Assembly (NCBI GenBank): GCA_039960995.1
Contig: JBDVKF010000044.1
Location: forward strand, 62,001 to 126,000
From: JABSSA01 sp039960995
Lineage (GTDB): Bacteria > Pseudomonadota > Alphaproteobacteria > Rhodobacterales > Rhodobacteraceae
DNA length: 64,000 nucleotides
Reading direction: 5' to 3'
Notes under the pieces: model-generated
Told to the model about the DNA's origin: nothing
Database searches by the model: none
Seen by the model: the letters and a program-made list of their open reading frames with translations, nothing else
Position numbers and translations under genes: made by a program
In this document: one piece after another, positions 26,072-34,821 of the stretch
Numbering within the stretch: the stretch's first letter is position 1
How the letters are laid out: each line of letters opens with the position of its first letter

Positions 26072-27844
26072 TCAGAGTGGCCAGAAAACCAGAATTGCAG
26101 GGATCGAAACGACAATAACAATTATCTCAAGAGGCAGACCCATGCGCCAGTAATCCCCAAATTTATATCCACCTGGGCCAAGAATGAGCGTGTTATTCTT
26201 ATGTCCGATTGGGGTCAGGAATGCAGATGAGGCGGCGACCGCAACGGCCATCAAAAAGGGGTCAGGCGAAACCCCCAAGGTTAAGGCCATCTGGATGCCA
26301 ACCGGTGCGGCGACAATTGTTGTCGCGGTGTTGTTGAGGATGTCGGACAGAGTCATCGTGACAATCATCAGAACGGTCAAAACCGCCCAAGCGGGCAATC
26401 CGTCCGTCAAGGCAACCAGCCACCCGGCAATTAATTCTGTGCCTCCAGACCCTTCAAGGGCAGCACCCAATGGGATCATTGAGCCAAGCAACACAACGAC
26501 GGGCCATTCGATATGCGTATATAGTTCAGACAACGGCACGATTTTTGCCAATACATAGGCAATGACAACAAGGCCAAGGGCAATGGGCAAGTAGATTAAT
26601 CCGAATGATGCCAACGCGACGGCGCCCGCAAAAAGACCAATGGCCAGCCAAACTTTGCTATCGGCAGTTACGTTCAATCCCCGTTCGGCCAACGGTAACG
26701 TACCCAACCATGTGCTGACATCTGGACCGGTCCCCGCAGGAACCAGCAACAAAAGGATGTCGCCGGTTTTTATCGCCGTTTTTCGGATTTGCTGGGTGAT
26801 CTGCGTGCCTTCCCGAGAAATACCCATCAAAACGGTGCTTTGCCGCCATGAAAGACCAACCGCCTGTGCTGTACGTCCGACAAGGCGGCTTTGATCGGTC
26901 ACGACAACCTCGATAACTTCGACTCCGTCCCCAGCCGCATTCAAACGCTCTTCTCGTTTTGTGTCAGCCAACGCCAGACCAATTGCAGTGCGAAATTCGT
27001 CCAAGGCTTCCGGGGCTGCTTCCAAAACCAATGCGTCACCCGCCTGAAGGGTCGCGGTTTGTGCCCGCCCATAACGACGCTTGCCGTCTCGGATCAAACC
27101 CAAGATGGCGACATCGGTTTTTTCAGCTTCTTCTTCCAATTCGTTGACGCGTTTGCCGATATGCTGGTTGCCCTCAGGAACGGTCAATTCCGCGATATAG
27201 GCGGACATATCATTTGTGCCGACGGCGTCTTCGTCTCGTTTTGGAATCAATCGCCAGCCGATCAATGCCACAAAAAGCAAACCCGCGATTGCTGTCACGC
27301 CGCCCACAGGCGCAAAATCGAACATACGAAAAGGTTCGCCCAACGTATCTTCGCGAATGGTGGCAATAATGATGTTGGGCGGTGTTCCGATCAACGTAAC
27401 CATACCGCCCAGAATTGTCGCGAAACTTAAGGGCATCAGGCTTAACCCAACAGGGCGCCCCGCTTTTCTGGCGGTTTGAATATCGACAGGCATCAAAAGA
27501 GCAAGTGCGGCGACGTTGTTCATGAATGCTGACAGCACTCCGCCGATGGCTCCCATCAAAGTGATATGCCCACCCAAGGATCGCGAAGCGTCAACCAAAG
27601 TGCGTGTGATCAAAAACACCGCACCAGATCGAACAAGACCTGCAGACACCACAAGGACCAATGCCACAACAAGTGTCGCGGGGTGGCCAAAGCCTGAGAA
27701 TGCTTCGGATGAAGGGACAACACCTAAAACGACGCCAACCATAAGGGCGGAAAACGCGACTATATCATAACGGAATCGCCCCCAAAGAAGCAGAGCGAAA
27801 ACAGCGCCAAACAGCGAAAATAGGATTATCTGATCTTGTGTCAT
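26072..27844 (-). CDS. SLC13-family permease with TrkA-C domains (second copy)
   Basis: 590-residue paralogue-like protein of the permease at 21707-23485, with the same layout. Helices come first, then two TrkA-C domains (about residues 205-290 and 305-390) and a second helical half ending NNTLILGPGGYKFGDYWRMGLPLE. MNNVAALALLMP, TLIGTPPNIIIA and LNNTATTIVAAPVGI are the DASS loop motifs. The two copies are clearly divergent in sequence, so this is not a recent duplication. Start ATG at 27844. Confidence 0.88.
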   Translation of the reverse strand: MTQDQIILFSLFGAVFALLLWGRFRYDIVAFSALMVGVVLGVVPSSEAFSGFGHPATLVVALVLVVSAGLVRSGAVFLITRTLVDASRSLGGHITLMGAIGGVLSAFMNNVAALALLMPVDIQTARKAGRPVGLSLMPLSFATILGGMVTLIGTPPNIIIATIREDTLGEPFRMFDFAPVGGVTAIAGLLFVALIGWRLIPKRDEDAVGTNDMSAYIAELTVPEGNQHIGKRVNELEEEAEKTDVAILGLIRDGKRRYGRAQTATLQAGDALVLEAAPEALDEFRTAIGLALADTKREERLNAAGDGVEVIEVVVTDQSRLVGRTAQAVGLSWRQSTVLMGISREGTQITQQIRKTAIKTGDILLLLVPAGTGPDVSTWLGTLPLAERGLNVTADSKVWLAIGLFAGAVALASFGLIYLPIALGLVVIAYVLAKIVPLSELYTHIEWPVVVLLGSMIPLGAALEGSGGTELIAGWLVALTDGLPAWAVLTVLMIVTMTLSDILNNTATTIVAAPVGIQMALTLGVSPDPFLMAVAVAASSAFLTPIGHKNNTLILGPGGYKFGDYWRMGLPLEIIVIVVSIPAILVFWPL

Positions 27845-28110
27845 GGGCTGAGATTAACCGGTTCAAGCAAAAGGTTCGATGGAAATTCTATCTGAGTGCC
27901 ATTTTGATCAGCGATGAATTGGCGAAAGTGACCTTTCTGTCCAAATGTGAAACTGCGGCAGTGATTGCAACGAATAAGTTTAGCGCTGAGAAAGATGCAC
28001 AGGTTCAGCAATCCGACCTCAAGCCGGGAATTCAAACCTGAGCGGGGATTGAACCGAAGGGCTAGCCTGAATATAGAACTTTGTACATTCGATACGTGAG
28101 GAGACGCACC

Positions 28111-28854
28111 GTGGCAGGCCATTCGAAATGGGCGAATATTCAGCACCGTAAGGGACGCCAGGACAAGATCAGGGCAAAGCTCTTTTCAAAACTATCCAAG
28201 GAAATCACCATTGCCGCCAAAATGGGCGATCCTGACCCCGAGAAGAATCCTCGTTTGCGTTTGGCTGTAAAAGAAGCCAAAAGCCAGTCCATGCCGAAAG
28301 ACAATATCGAACGCGCGATCAAGAAATCGCAAGCGGGAGATGGCGATGATTACGAAGAAATTCGGTATGAAGGCTATGGTCCAGGTGGTGTTGCAGTGAT
28401 TGTCGAAGCGATGACCGACAATCGTAACCGTACGGCATCCACGGTGCGTTCGACATTTACCAAATCTGGCGGGAATTTGGGCGAAACAGGCTCGGTCGGG
28501 TTCATGTTCGAACGCAAAGGCGAGATTGTTTACAATGCCGAAGCCGGTGATGCAGACACGATCATGATGTCTGCAATCGAGGCCGGAGCGGAAGACGTCG
28601 AAAGCAGCGAAGAAGGGCATTTCATCTGGTGTGCGGACACCGATCTGAATGATGTTTCGTCCGCGTTGGAAGCCGATCTCGGAGAAAGCGACGCGACGCG
28701 CCTGGTCTGGAAACCAACGACGACGACGGAACTGGATTTGGATGGAATGGAAAAACTCATGCGGCTGATCGATGCATTAGAAGATGACGATGATGTCCAG
28801 CGCGTCACTGCGAATTTTGAAGCAAGCGATGAAGTTATGGAACAGTTGGGTTAA
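28111..28854 (+). CDS. yebC: YebC/PmpR-family protein
   Basis: 247-residue protein beginning AGHSKWANIQHRKGRQD, the invariant YebC N-terminus, followed by PDPEKNPRLRLAV, AKSQSMPKDNIERAI and YEGYGPGGVAVIVE. Formerly regarded as a transcriptional regulator; work on this family indicates a role in helping ribosomes through difficult (proline-rich) sequences. The GTG at 28111 has GAGGAG 8 bp upstream. A terminator follows at 28943. Confidence 0.96.
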   Translation: MAGHSKWANIQHRKGRQDKIRAKLFSKLSKEITIAAKMGDPDPEKNPRLRLAVKEAKSQSMPKDNIERAIKKSQAGDGDDYEEIRYEGYGPGGVAVIVEAMTDNRNRTASTVRSTFTKSGGNLGETGSVGFMFERKGEIVYNAEAGDADTIMMSAIEAGAEDVESSEEGHFIWCADTDLNDVSSALEADLGESDATRLVWKPTTTTELDLDGMEKLMRLIDALEDDDDVQRVTANFEASDEVMEQLG

Positions 28855-28942
28855 TCCTTCGTCGAGACGGTCTAGCGATGAAGTTCTTGCGCGTTACTAT
28901 AATTTGAATCGCGAGCTTTATTTGACCAATTTTCGTTTTATG

Positions 28943-28976
28943 AAAAACCGAAGCCAGAGATATGGCCTCGGTTTTT
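28943..28976 (+). terminator. Rho-independent terminator after yebC
   Basis: AAAAACCGAAGCC pairs with GGCCTCGGTTTTT around an 8-nt loop and ends in a T-run; it can act in both directions between yebC and the convergent chemoreceptor. Confidence 0.8.
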
Positions 28977-29019
28977 GGAATAAGCTTGAGGATTGTGCAC
29001 CGACTAGTGGGCAGTTTGT

Positions 29020-31410
29020 TCACGCGACGAAACGATTGTCCTCGTTTCCTTGATCGCCTTGCCACCCTCTGAAACGGCCAACCAGTTCGCCAAGCTCTCG
29101 TACTGATAAGGCCAGTGCACTTGTTGCGGCAGTCGTTTCTTCGAACATAGCTGCATTTTGTTGTGTGGACATATCCAGCTTGTCGATCGATTGGTTAACT
29201 TCGTCGATGCCCTGTTTTTGTTCCACTGCACGTGAAGAGATCCCGTCAATCTGATCTGCAATTGCGTCAACGCTTTTTGTGATGTTGGCAACGTTCACAC
29301 CATTGTCTTTTACTAGGGCGACACCTTCTTTGACGTGAAGGGTACTTTCGGAAATCAGATTATTAATCTCGCGTGCTGAGTCTGCTGCTCGCTGTGCCAA
29401 AGCCGGGACTTCCGAGGCAACAACCGCAAAACCGCGTCCGGATTCACCGGCTCGAGCGGCCTCGACACCGGCATTCAGGGCAAGCAAGTTGGTTTGGAAG
29501 GCGATGTCATCGATAACCTCAATGATCTTGCCAATTTCTTCTGAAGAACGCTCGATCTTGTGCATTACAGTTTCAGTACGTTTTACCGCATCGATACTGG
29601 ATTTCGCCCGCTCGGTTGTTTCATGTGTTAACTCTCGTACAGATTGGATGCCTTCTGTCGTCTGTTCAACGAGATTGGTCATGACTTGCATGGTTGAAGA
29701 TGTTTCATTGATGGCCGCTGCAACGCTTTCTGTTCGTTGCGATAGATCCAAGGACGCGGCCTCGATTTCGCTGACAGTGGTCCCCAAATGAGACGTGTTT
29801 TCCGAAATTTCGCTGACAATTTCCTTCAACGATTTTAGCGCGGCATTGAAATCCAAGCGTAAAGGTTTGTACTGTTCGTCAAAGAAATGATCGATCGACA
29901 CATCCAAATCGCCATCTGCCATGCGTCTCAGCGAATCTGCTAAATCCGTTACAACTTGCGCCAATGCGGCAGCTTGCTTTTCTTGTTCGGCGGCATGCTC
30001 TTTTTGGACTTTGTCATTTGCGGCACGCAATTCGCCCAATCGTACTTCTTCTGCTGCATTGGCCGCTTTTTGTCGTGCTTCTTCTGCGGCCTGACGCTGC
30101 TGTTCTTGCTCGGCGCGTTCTATACTCTCTTTTTCGGCTTGTTCCGCATCCGCTTTCGCCTTTTTCAATGCGTCTCTCATATCCGCAAGACTCGCAGACA
30201 TTTGACCAATTTCATCAGCTCGATCAGTGTTCAAAATCTCACAATCATAATTCTGTTCACCAAGCTCGCCCATCGATTCAGATACTTCCAGTATTGGGCG
30301 TACGATTGATTTTGAAATCCACAACGCGACTACAGTTGTAACTGCAGTGATTACCAGGCCAAGTAAGGCGAAGCTGTTTCGCATTGCATTAACAGGTGCA
30401 TACAACGCAGATGCGGGCTCCTCTGTAATGATGGCCCATTGCGTGCCGTGAAAACTGAGGGGGGAGTAGGCCGCAACCATATCGCCAGCTCCTTCGACTT
30501 GATAACTCGTTACACCCGTTTCGTTGTTCAAACCCTTTTCAATTGCCGGGCTTTGTTTGCTCGTGGACAGAATTTCATTTTCTTCGGTCGAAGCGATGTC
30601 GCTTCGCAAAAGCCCATCCTCACCTACGATGTAGCTGACGGCCACGTCGCCCAAACCTGTATCCGCATTCACTGCCGCATTGATTTTGTCGACAGGCATC
30701 TGGATTGCGAGCACACCGATGTACCGGTTGTGTAGATCATAGACGGGTCGCGCGATGAACGCAGCGGGCGCGTCCGCGGATGGACCGTAAGGTGCAAAAT
30801 CAAAATATACGGCTGTTTCTGCCGCGTCCAATTGTTGTGCTCCACGAAACGCGTTTGCGAGATCGGTGTCTTTCCATTCGCCCGAATTCAAATTGGTCGC
30901 AAAGTCTAATTCCTTGAATACGGTGTAGACAACGTTTCCATCAGGATCGATCAGAAATATATCGTAATATTCCATCACGGTAAGACGCGCGTTCATCCCA
31001 CTGTGAAAGTGTCCGTGAATGGCATCATAACGACCGTTTGCAGTGCCTTCATTTAAGTTGTTCTTTTGGCCAGCTGGGTGCGGATTGTTTTCAATATATG
31101 AACGGTGGAGGGACTGCAGCGGGTTATTTATGTCTGCAAAAGCTTCCGTAAATTCGATAAGACCGTCGACTGTTGACGTATCATAGGCCAATGCGTAAAG
31201 GTCGGCGTCGACATTAAGAAGCAAATCCTTAAGTCGTGTAGCCGGTCCTTGGCTCGCAGCTGACAGGCGCCCATAAGCTTCTTCCGTCATAGCATTTCGT
31301 GATTGAGTGAACGCAGCAATCGAAGCAACCAAAACTGACAGAGCGGTGAGTGCGATCATGATCGCGGGCAGTTCAACGACTAAACGAGTGTTGTGAAACC
31401 GAGACATCAT
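29020..31410 (-). CDS. Methyl-accepting chemotaxis protein with extended HAMP/coil region
   Basis: About 796 residues from the ATG at 31410, which follows AGGAAAA; the ORF extends to 31575 but that part lacks coding character. Order: transmembrane helix 1 (about residues 10-35), a large periplasmic Cache-like sensor domain (about 60-330; DPDGNVVYTVFKELDF and IAARPVYDLHNRYIGVLAIQ), transmembrane helix 2, HAMP, a long Glu/Ala/Gln-rich coiled coil, and a second HAMP-like segment (LADSLRRMADGDLDVSI). The C-terminal signalling domain includes the hairpin tip (FQTNLLALNAGVEAARAGESGRGFAVVASEVPALAQR, 29369-29480 approx). No CheB/CheR docking pentapeptide is seen at the end. The ligand is unknown. Confidence 0.9.
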   Translation of the reverse strand: MMSRFHNTRLVVELPAIMIALTALSVLVASIAAFTQSRNAMTEEAYGRLSAASQGPATRLKDLLLNVDADLYALAYDTSTVDGLIEFTEAFADINNPLQSLHRSYIENNPHPAGQKNNLNEGTANGRYDAIHGHFHSGMNARLTVMEYYDIFLIDPDGNVVYTVFKELDFATNLNSGEWKDTDLANAFRGAQQLDAAETAVYFDFAPYGPSADAPAAFIARPVYDLHNRYIGVLAIQMPVDKINAAVNADTGLGDVAVSYIVGEDGLLRSDIASTEENEILSTSKQSPAIEKGLNNETGVTSYQVEGAGDMVAAYSPLSFHGTQWAIITEEPASALYAPVNAMRNSFALLGLVITAVTTVVALWISKSIVRPILEVSESMGELGEQNYDCEILNTDRADEIGQMSASLADMRDALKKAKADAEQAEKESIERAEQEQQRQAAEEARQKAANAAEEVRLGELRAANDKVQKEHAAEQEKQAAALAQVVTDLADSLRRMADGDLDVSIDHFFDEQYKPLRLDFNAALKSLKEIVSEISENTSHLGTTVSEIEAASLDLSQRTESVAAAINETSSTMQVMTNLVEQTTEGIQSVRELTHETTERAKSSIDAVKRTETVMHKIERSSEEIGKIIEVIDDIAFQTNLLALNAGVEAARAGESGRGFAVVASEVPALAQRAADSAREINNLISESTLHVKEGVALVKDNGVNVANITKSVDAIADQIDGISSRAVEQKQGIDEVNQSIDKLDMSTQQNAAMFEETTAATSALALSVRELGELVGRFRGWQGDQGNEDNRFVA

Positions 31411-31633
31411 TTTTCCTGTTGCTATTGCGCGGTGCAAAAACGGCACAGGAGGCAAACTAGAATGGACAAGTTTATTAGGCCTTAATAAGGGACTCGAATG
31501 TGTCAACGAGGTAGCTCTGAACCTCAGGTCACTGCGTGAAGACCGATATTTTGGTTGGCAGGATCGAGAGTGCAAAAGGACGATTTTGAGTCGTCGATTT
31601 ACATAAGTTATGGTTGTTCAGGCCGGCGATTTG

Positions 31634-31671
31634 GAAAAGAAAAAGCGCAAGGCAGTATTGCCATGCGCTTT
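31634..31671 (-). terminator. Terminator of the cytochrome gene
   Basis: On the minus strand AAAGCGCA.GGCA / TGCC.TGCGCTTT forms a strong hairpin (31642-31671) with a TTCTTTT tail, 31 bp after the stop of the cytochrome gene. Confidence 0.8.
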
Positions 31672-31702
31672 GCAGTTTCAAGTCCGAAGAATTTTACCGA
31701 AA

Positions 31703-32212
31703 TTAGTCGTCGAGGCTATCAAGATAGGCAACAACATTTGCGCGATCTTCGATTTTTGCGAGACCGGCGAACCCCATTGTCGTTCCTGGCGCGTAGCTTT
31801 TTGGGTTCTCAAGAAAACCATTCAAAGCTTCAGGAGTCCAGTCGCCCTCAAGGCCTGCGACTGCCTCGGAATACGCTCCAAAACCTTCAGCAGAACCGAT
31901 GTCACGTCCCACGACGCCGTAAAGATATGGACCGGCCCCGTTTGCACCTGATTCCAGCTTGTGGCAGGCGCTACACTTGCGGAATACTTTGGCTCCTGCG
32001 CTTGCGTCGGCAGTCGCCAGAACGTCGGCAAACGCGACTTCTACGACATCTTCTTCGACTTCCTCGGCGCCTGTATCAATGACATAGGCCTGTTCAGCGC
32101 CATGGCCGCCCGCATGATATGTCGCTTCTGCGGCCCACTTTCCCAGTAGTAACACAAGAAGAGCCCCACAAAGGCTTGCAGCGATCTTTGTCATGGTCAT
32201 CGTATCGAACAT
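31703..32212 (-). CDS. Membrane-anchored cytochrome c (cytochrome cy type)
   Basis: 169-residue c-type cytochrome. A non-cleaved N-terminal anchor (about residues 8-28) is followed by an acidic linker and then a class I cytochrome domain with the haem motif CSACH (Cys80, Cys83, His84) and probable axial Met146 in PGTTMGF. This layout matches cytochrome cy of Rhodobacter, which carries electrons between the bc1 complex and terminal oxidases while tethered in the periplasm. The start at 32212 (MFDTMTMTK) is preferred over an upstream in-frame ATG. It is divergent from pheA. Confidence 0.9.
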   Translation of the reverse strand: MFDTMTMTKIAASLCGALLVLLLGKWAAEATYHAGGHGAEQAYVIDTGAEEVEEDVVEVAFADVLATADASAGAKVFRKCSACHKLESGANGAGPYLYGVVGRDIGSAEGFGAYSEAVAGLEGDWTPEALNGFLENPKSYAPGTTMGFAGLAKIEDRANVVAYLDSLDD

Positions 32213-32348
32213 CTTGCACCCGCGATTGAATTTGCAGTTCGGGGCGGTATCTATTTGTTCCCCTTTCCTCTGGCAAGGTATAGAAGGCGCGACCAATCGC
32301 CCTGCCTACGGTCGGGACGTAGAAAAATGATGGATGAGGACGGATTTC

Positions 32349-33179
32349 ATGTCGCAGCGGATCGCTTTCCAGGGAGAGCTTGGTGCCTATGGCCACGAAG
32401 CAGTGCAAATGGCGCGTCCAAATGCCGTTCCGGTGCCCTGTGGAACATTTGAAGATGTGATTGATTCCGTGCGATCCGCAGAGGCTGATCTGGCAATGCT
32501 ACCTGTCGAAAACACAACTTATGGACGCGTCGCCGATATTCACCGTCTTTTGCCCGATTCGGGCATGAACATAGTTGACGAAGCTTTTGTACGCGTGCGC
32601 ATTTCTTTGATGGCAATGCCTGGGCAAAAAACGTCGGAGATCAAACGCGTTCGGTGTCACCCGGTGCTTATTCCGCAAGCGCGTACCTTTTTAGAGGCGC
32701 ATAGCATGATCGCAGAGGCGGCAACTGACAACGCTGGCGCCGCTGCAGATATTGCCCGTGACCGCGAAATGGGTGTTGGTGCACTGGCGTCTCGTTTGGC
32801 GGCCGATATCCATGGGTTGGAAGTTTTAGCCAACGATATTGAAGATACGTCCTACAATACGACGCGATTTCTTTTGATGTCTCCGAAACCGGATCACACG
32901 CGACGCTCAGAGAAAATGCGTACAACTTTTGTCTTTGAAGTGCGAAATATCCCTGCTGCACTTTACAAGGCGATGGGTGGATTCGCCACCAATGGTGTGA
33001 ATATGACCAAGCTGGAAAGCTATATGGTTCGCGGCGCGTTTACAGCGACACAGTTTTACGCAGATATTGAGGGCCATCCCGATGATGCGCCCGTTCAGCG
33101 TGCGTTGGAAGAGTTAGATTATTTCACGAATCGCTTGGATATTCTGGGCGTGTATCCGGCGGCTGTCGGACGAGATTAA
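32349..33179 (+). CDS. pheA: Prephenate dehydratase
   Basis: 276-residue enzyme of phenylalanine synthesis (prephenate to phenylpyruvate). The N-terminal PDT domain opens IAFQGELGAYGHEA, contains LPVENTTYGRV and ends with the TRF motif in SYNTTRFLLMS (about residue 175). A C-terminal ACT domain (about 190-270; NIPAALYKAMGGFATNGVNMTKLESYM) binds phenylalanine for feedback control. There is no chorismate mutase part. ATG 32349 matches the family start. Confidence 0.96.
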   Translation: MSQRIAFQGELGAYGHEAVQMARPNAVPVPCGTFEDVIDSVRSAEADLAMLPVENTTYGRVADIHRLLPDSGMNIVDEAFVRVRISLMAMPGQKTSEIKRVRCHPVLIPQARTFLEAHSMIAEAATDNAGAAADIARDREMGVGALASRLAADIHGLEVLANDIEDTSYNTTRFLLMSPKPDHTRRSEKMRTTFVFEVRNIPAALYKAMGGFATNGVNMTKLESYMVRGAFTATQFYADIEGHPDDAPVQRALEELDYFTNRLDILGVYPAAVGRD

Positions 33180-33647
33180 TCAAGCCGTTCGGCTTAATCG
33201 ATCTTCGATCACTTTCGCATATTCAGCCGCGCGAAGTTTGAAACGTTTGTTGAGTGAAGATTTGGCCAACTTGAGCGATTGAATCAAAAGGCGCGCTGAC
33301 AAGTTCATTGGTCTTAGCTCCAATGCAATGGCCATCCGCGTGCGGGTTCGCGACAGCGGGATCAATTCAATCTCAAACGATCCGTCGATCCCCTGGGATT
33401 TGGCGGCTAAACCTATGTCGGTCGGCGATGTCAAATTAACCATGGTCAAGCGGACATCACGTTTTTTACCGCGCAAGGTGAATGATACATCCCATGTCAT
33501 GCCAAGACCAGGTTCGGGCAACTTGTCCACGCGTTGAACAACCGCGCCGCGACGCATGGCTTGACGCTCAAATCTGTCAAAATCGCATAGAAAATCAAAA
33601 ACGTCCTGAATCGGAGCATCAATGTCTTCGCGGTTCGAAAATTTCAT
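33180..33647 (-). CDS. SRPBCC-family protein
   Basis: 155-residue START/Bet v1-like protein: N-terminal FSNREDIDAPIQDVFDFLCDFDRFERQ helix-strand, a central beta sheet and a long C-terminal helix. The fold binds hydrophobic ligands; no function is assigned. Its stop abuts the stop of the convergent pheA gene. Confidence 0.85.
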   Translation of the reverse strand: MKFSNREDIDAPIQDVFDFLCDFDRFERQAMRRGAVVQRVDKLPEPGLGMTWDVSFTLRGKKRDVRLTMVNLTSPTDIGLAAKSQGIDGSFEIELIPLSRTRTRMAIALELRPMNLSARLLIQSLKLAKSSLNKRFKLRAAEYAKVIEDRLSRTA

Positions 33648-33698
33648 GTGCGGCCTTGCTCAATTGTGCCGGAATTTCCAGTTGGTATTTTCATCGGG

Positions 33699-34667
33699 TT
33701 AATCGAGCGTATCTGCAAGCCAATTTTCAAGCAAAAAGTGAGCTATTGCACCCTTTCGCGCCGGTAAGATGCTTTCGTGTTCGCCTGCAAACGCTTTAGC
33801 AAGCTCTTCGCGACTGACCCACATCGCATCTTCGATTTCGTTCGGGTCAATTGTGATGTCTTCATTTAGAGCTTCGCCTTGGCATCCAAACATCAAAGAT
33901 GCTGGGAAGGGCCAAGGTTGACTGGCCAGATATCCAACTTGCCCGACGCGAATACCGGATTCTTCCCAAACTTCGCGCCGTACAGCGGCTTCTATGGTTT
34001 CGCCTGGTTCGATAAACCCGGCTAGCAGCGAATACATCTCCTCTGGCCATCCCGGGGATCTCCCAAGAAGCACAGAGTTACCCTTGGTAATCAGCATGAT
34101 GACAACAGGATCCGTGCGTGGAAAATGATGACGGCCACAAGCACCACACGTGCGTTGCCAGCCTGCGGAGTTGACTGTGCTGGGTTGCCCGCAATAGGAA
34201 CAAAACTGATGTGCCTCGTGCCAGCTTAACAGTGCTTTGGCGGTCGCGGCCAGTTCTGCGTCTCGCGGGTTCAGCCATGTCATAACGCGTCGCAATTCGG
34301 CAAATACTTCGCCTTCGGACAGGCTCGGGTGACTCTGTTCGCTTGTGTCAGCAAATCCACCCAATTGTGATTGATCCAACTCGGCCGGGGTCCAGTCGGA
34401 AAGGTCGACTGCAAAACGTCCCGCACCGTCTTCTCTGCCAAGAAAAATGGTGTCTGCCGAGGCGTCTTTGAGGATCGGATGCGTCAACGGCAAGCGGACA
34501 AGATGTGCCGGACGTTCCTTTTGAATCAGAGGTTTTCCGCGCCATAAGATTATTGCCCGGCTAGCGGGATCATTTTTTAAAGAGTTTAGGGCGGTGGTAT
34601 CGGTGCGAAGCTCGGCAGCGCGGTCAAGATTGCTGCCACCAAATGTAACTGTTTCGGCTGTTTGCAT
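33699..34667 (-). CDS. nudC: NAD(+) diphosphatase / RNA-decapping Nudix hydrolase
   Basis: 322-residue NudC. It has a variable N-terminal domain and a four-cysteine zinc ribbon (FCSYCGQ ... CGACGRHHFPR, about residues 168-190). The Nudix box follows as GFIEPGETIEAAVRREVWEESGI, with the NudC-specific SQPWPFPASLM after it. The family hydrolyses NAD(H) and removes NAD caps from RNA. The ATG at 34667 has AAGGGGGG upstream. Confidence 0.95.
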   Translation of the reverse strand: MQTAETVTFGGSNLDRAAELRTDTTALNSLKNDPASRAIILWRGKPLIQKERPAHLVRLPLTHPILKDASADTIFLGREDGAGRFAVDLSDWTPAELDQSQLGGFADTSEQSHPSLSEGEVFAELRRVMTWLNPRDAELAATAKALLSWHEAHQFCSYCGQPSTVNSAGWQRTCGACGRHHFPRTDPVVIMLITKGNSVLLGRSPGWPEEMYSLLAGFIEPGETIEAAVRREVWEESGIRVGQVGYLASQPWPFPASLMFGCQGEALNEDITIDPNEIEDAMWVSREELAKAFAGEHESILPARKGAIAHFLLENWLADTLD

Positions 34668-34821
34668 AGTGCCCCCCTTAATTCAGTGTTCAGGCTTTGC
34701 ATGGCCTGCACTTGGGTGCAAGCATTGCGTCCAAGCATCACCGCCAAGAAGAATAGCTCTACAAGAAATTTATTTTCCAAAGGGCTGGACGCGTGTTTGA
34801 AATCCCTCGAAAAAGACATTC

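Noticed and set aside
31411..31575. Longer N-terminus for the chemoreceptor
   Set aside because: The extra 55 codons are Ser/Pro/Arg-rich without homology-like features, and the ATG at 31410 has a good ribosome site just before the first membrane helix.
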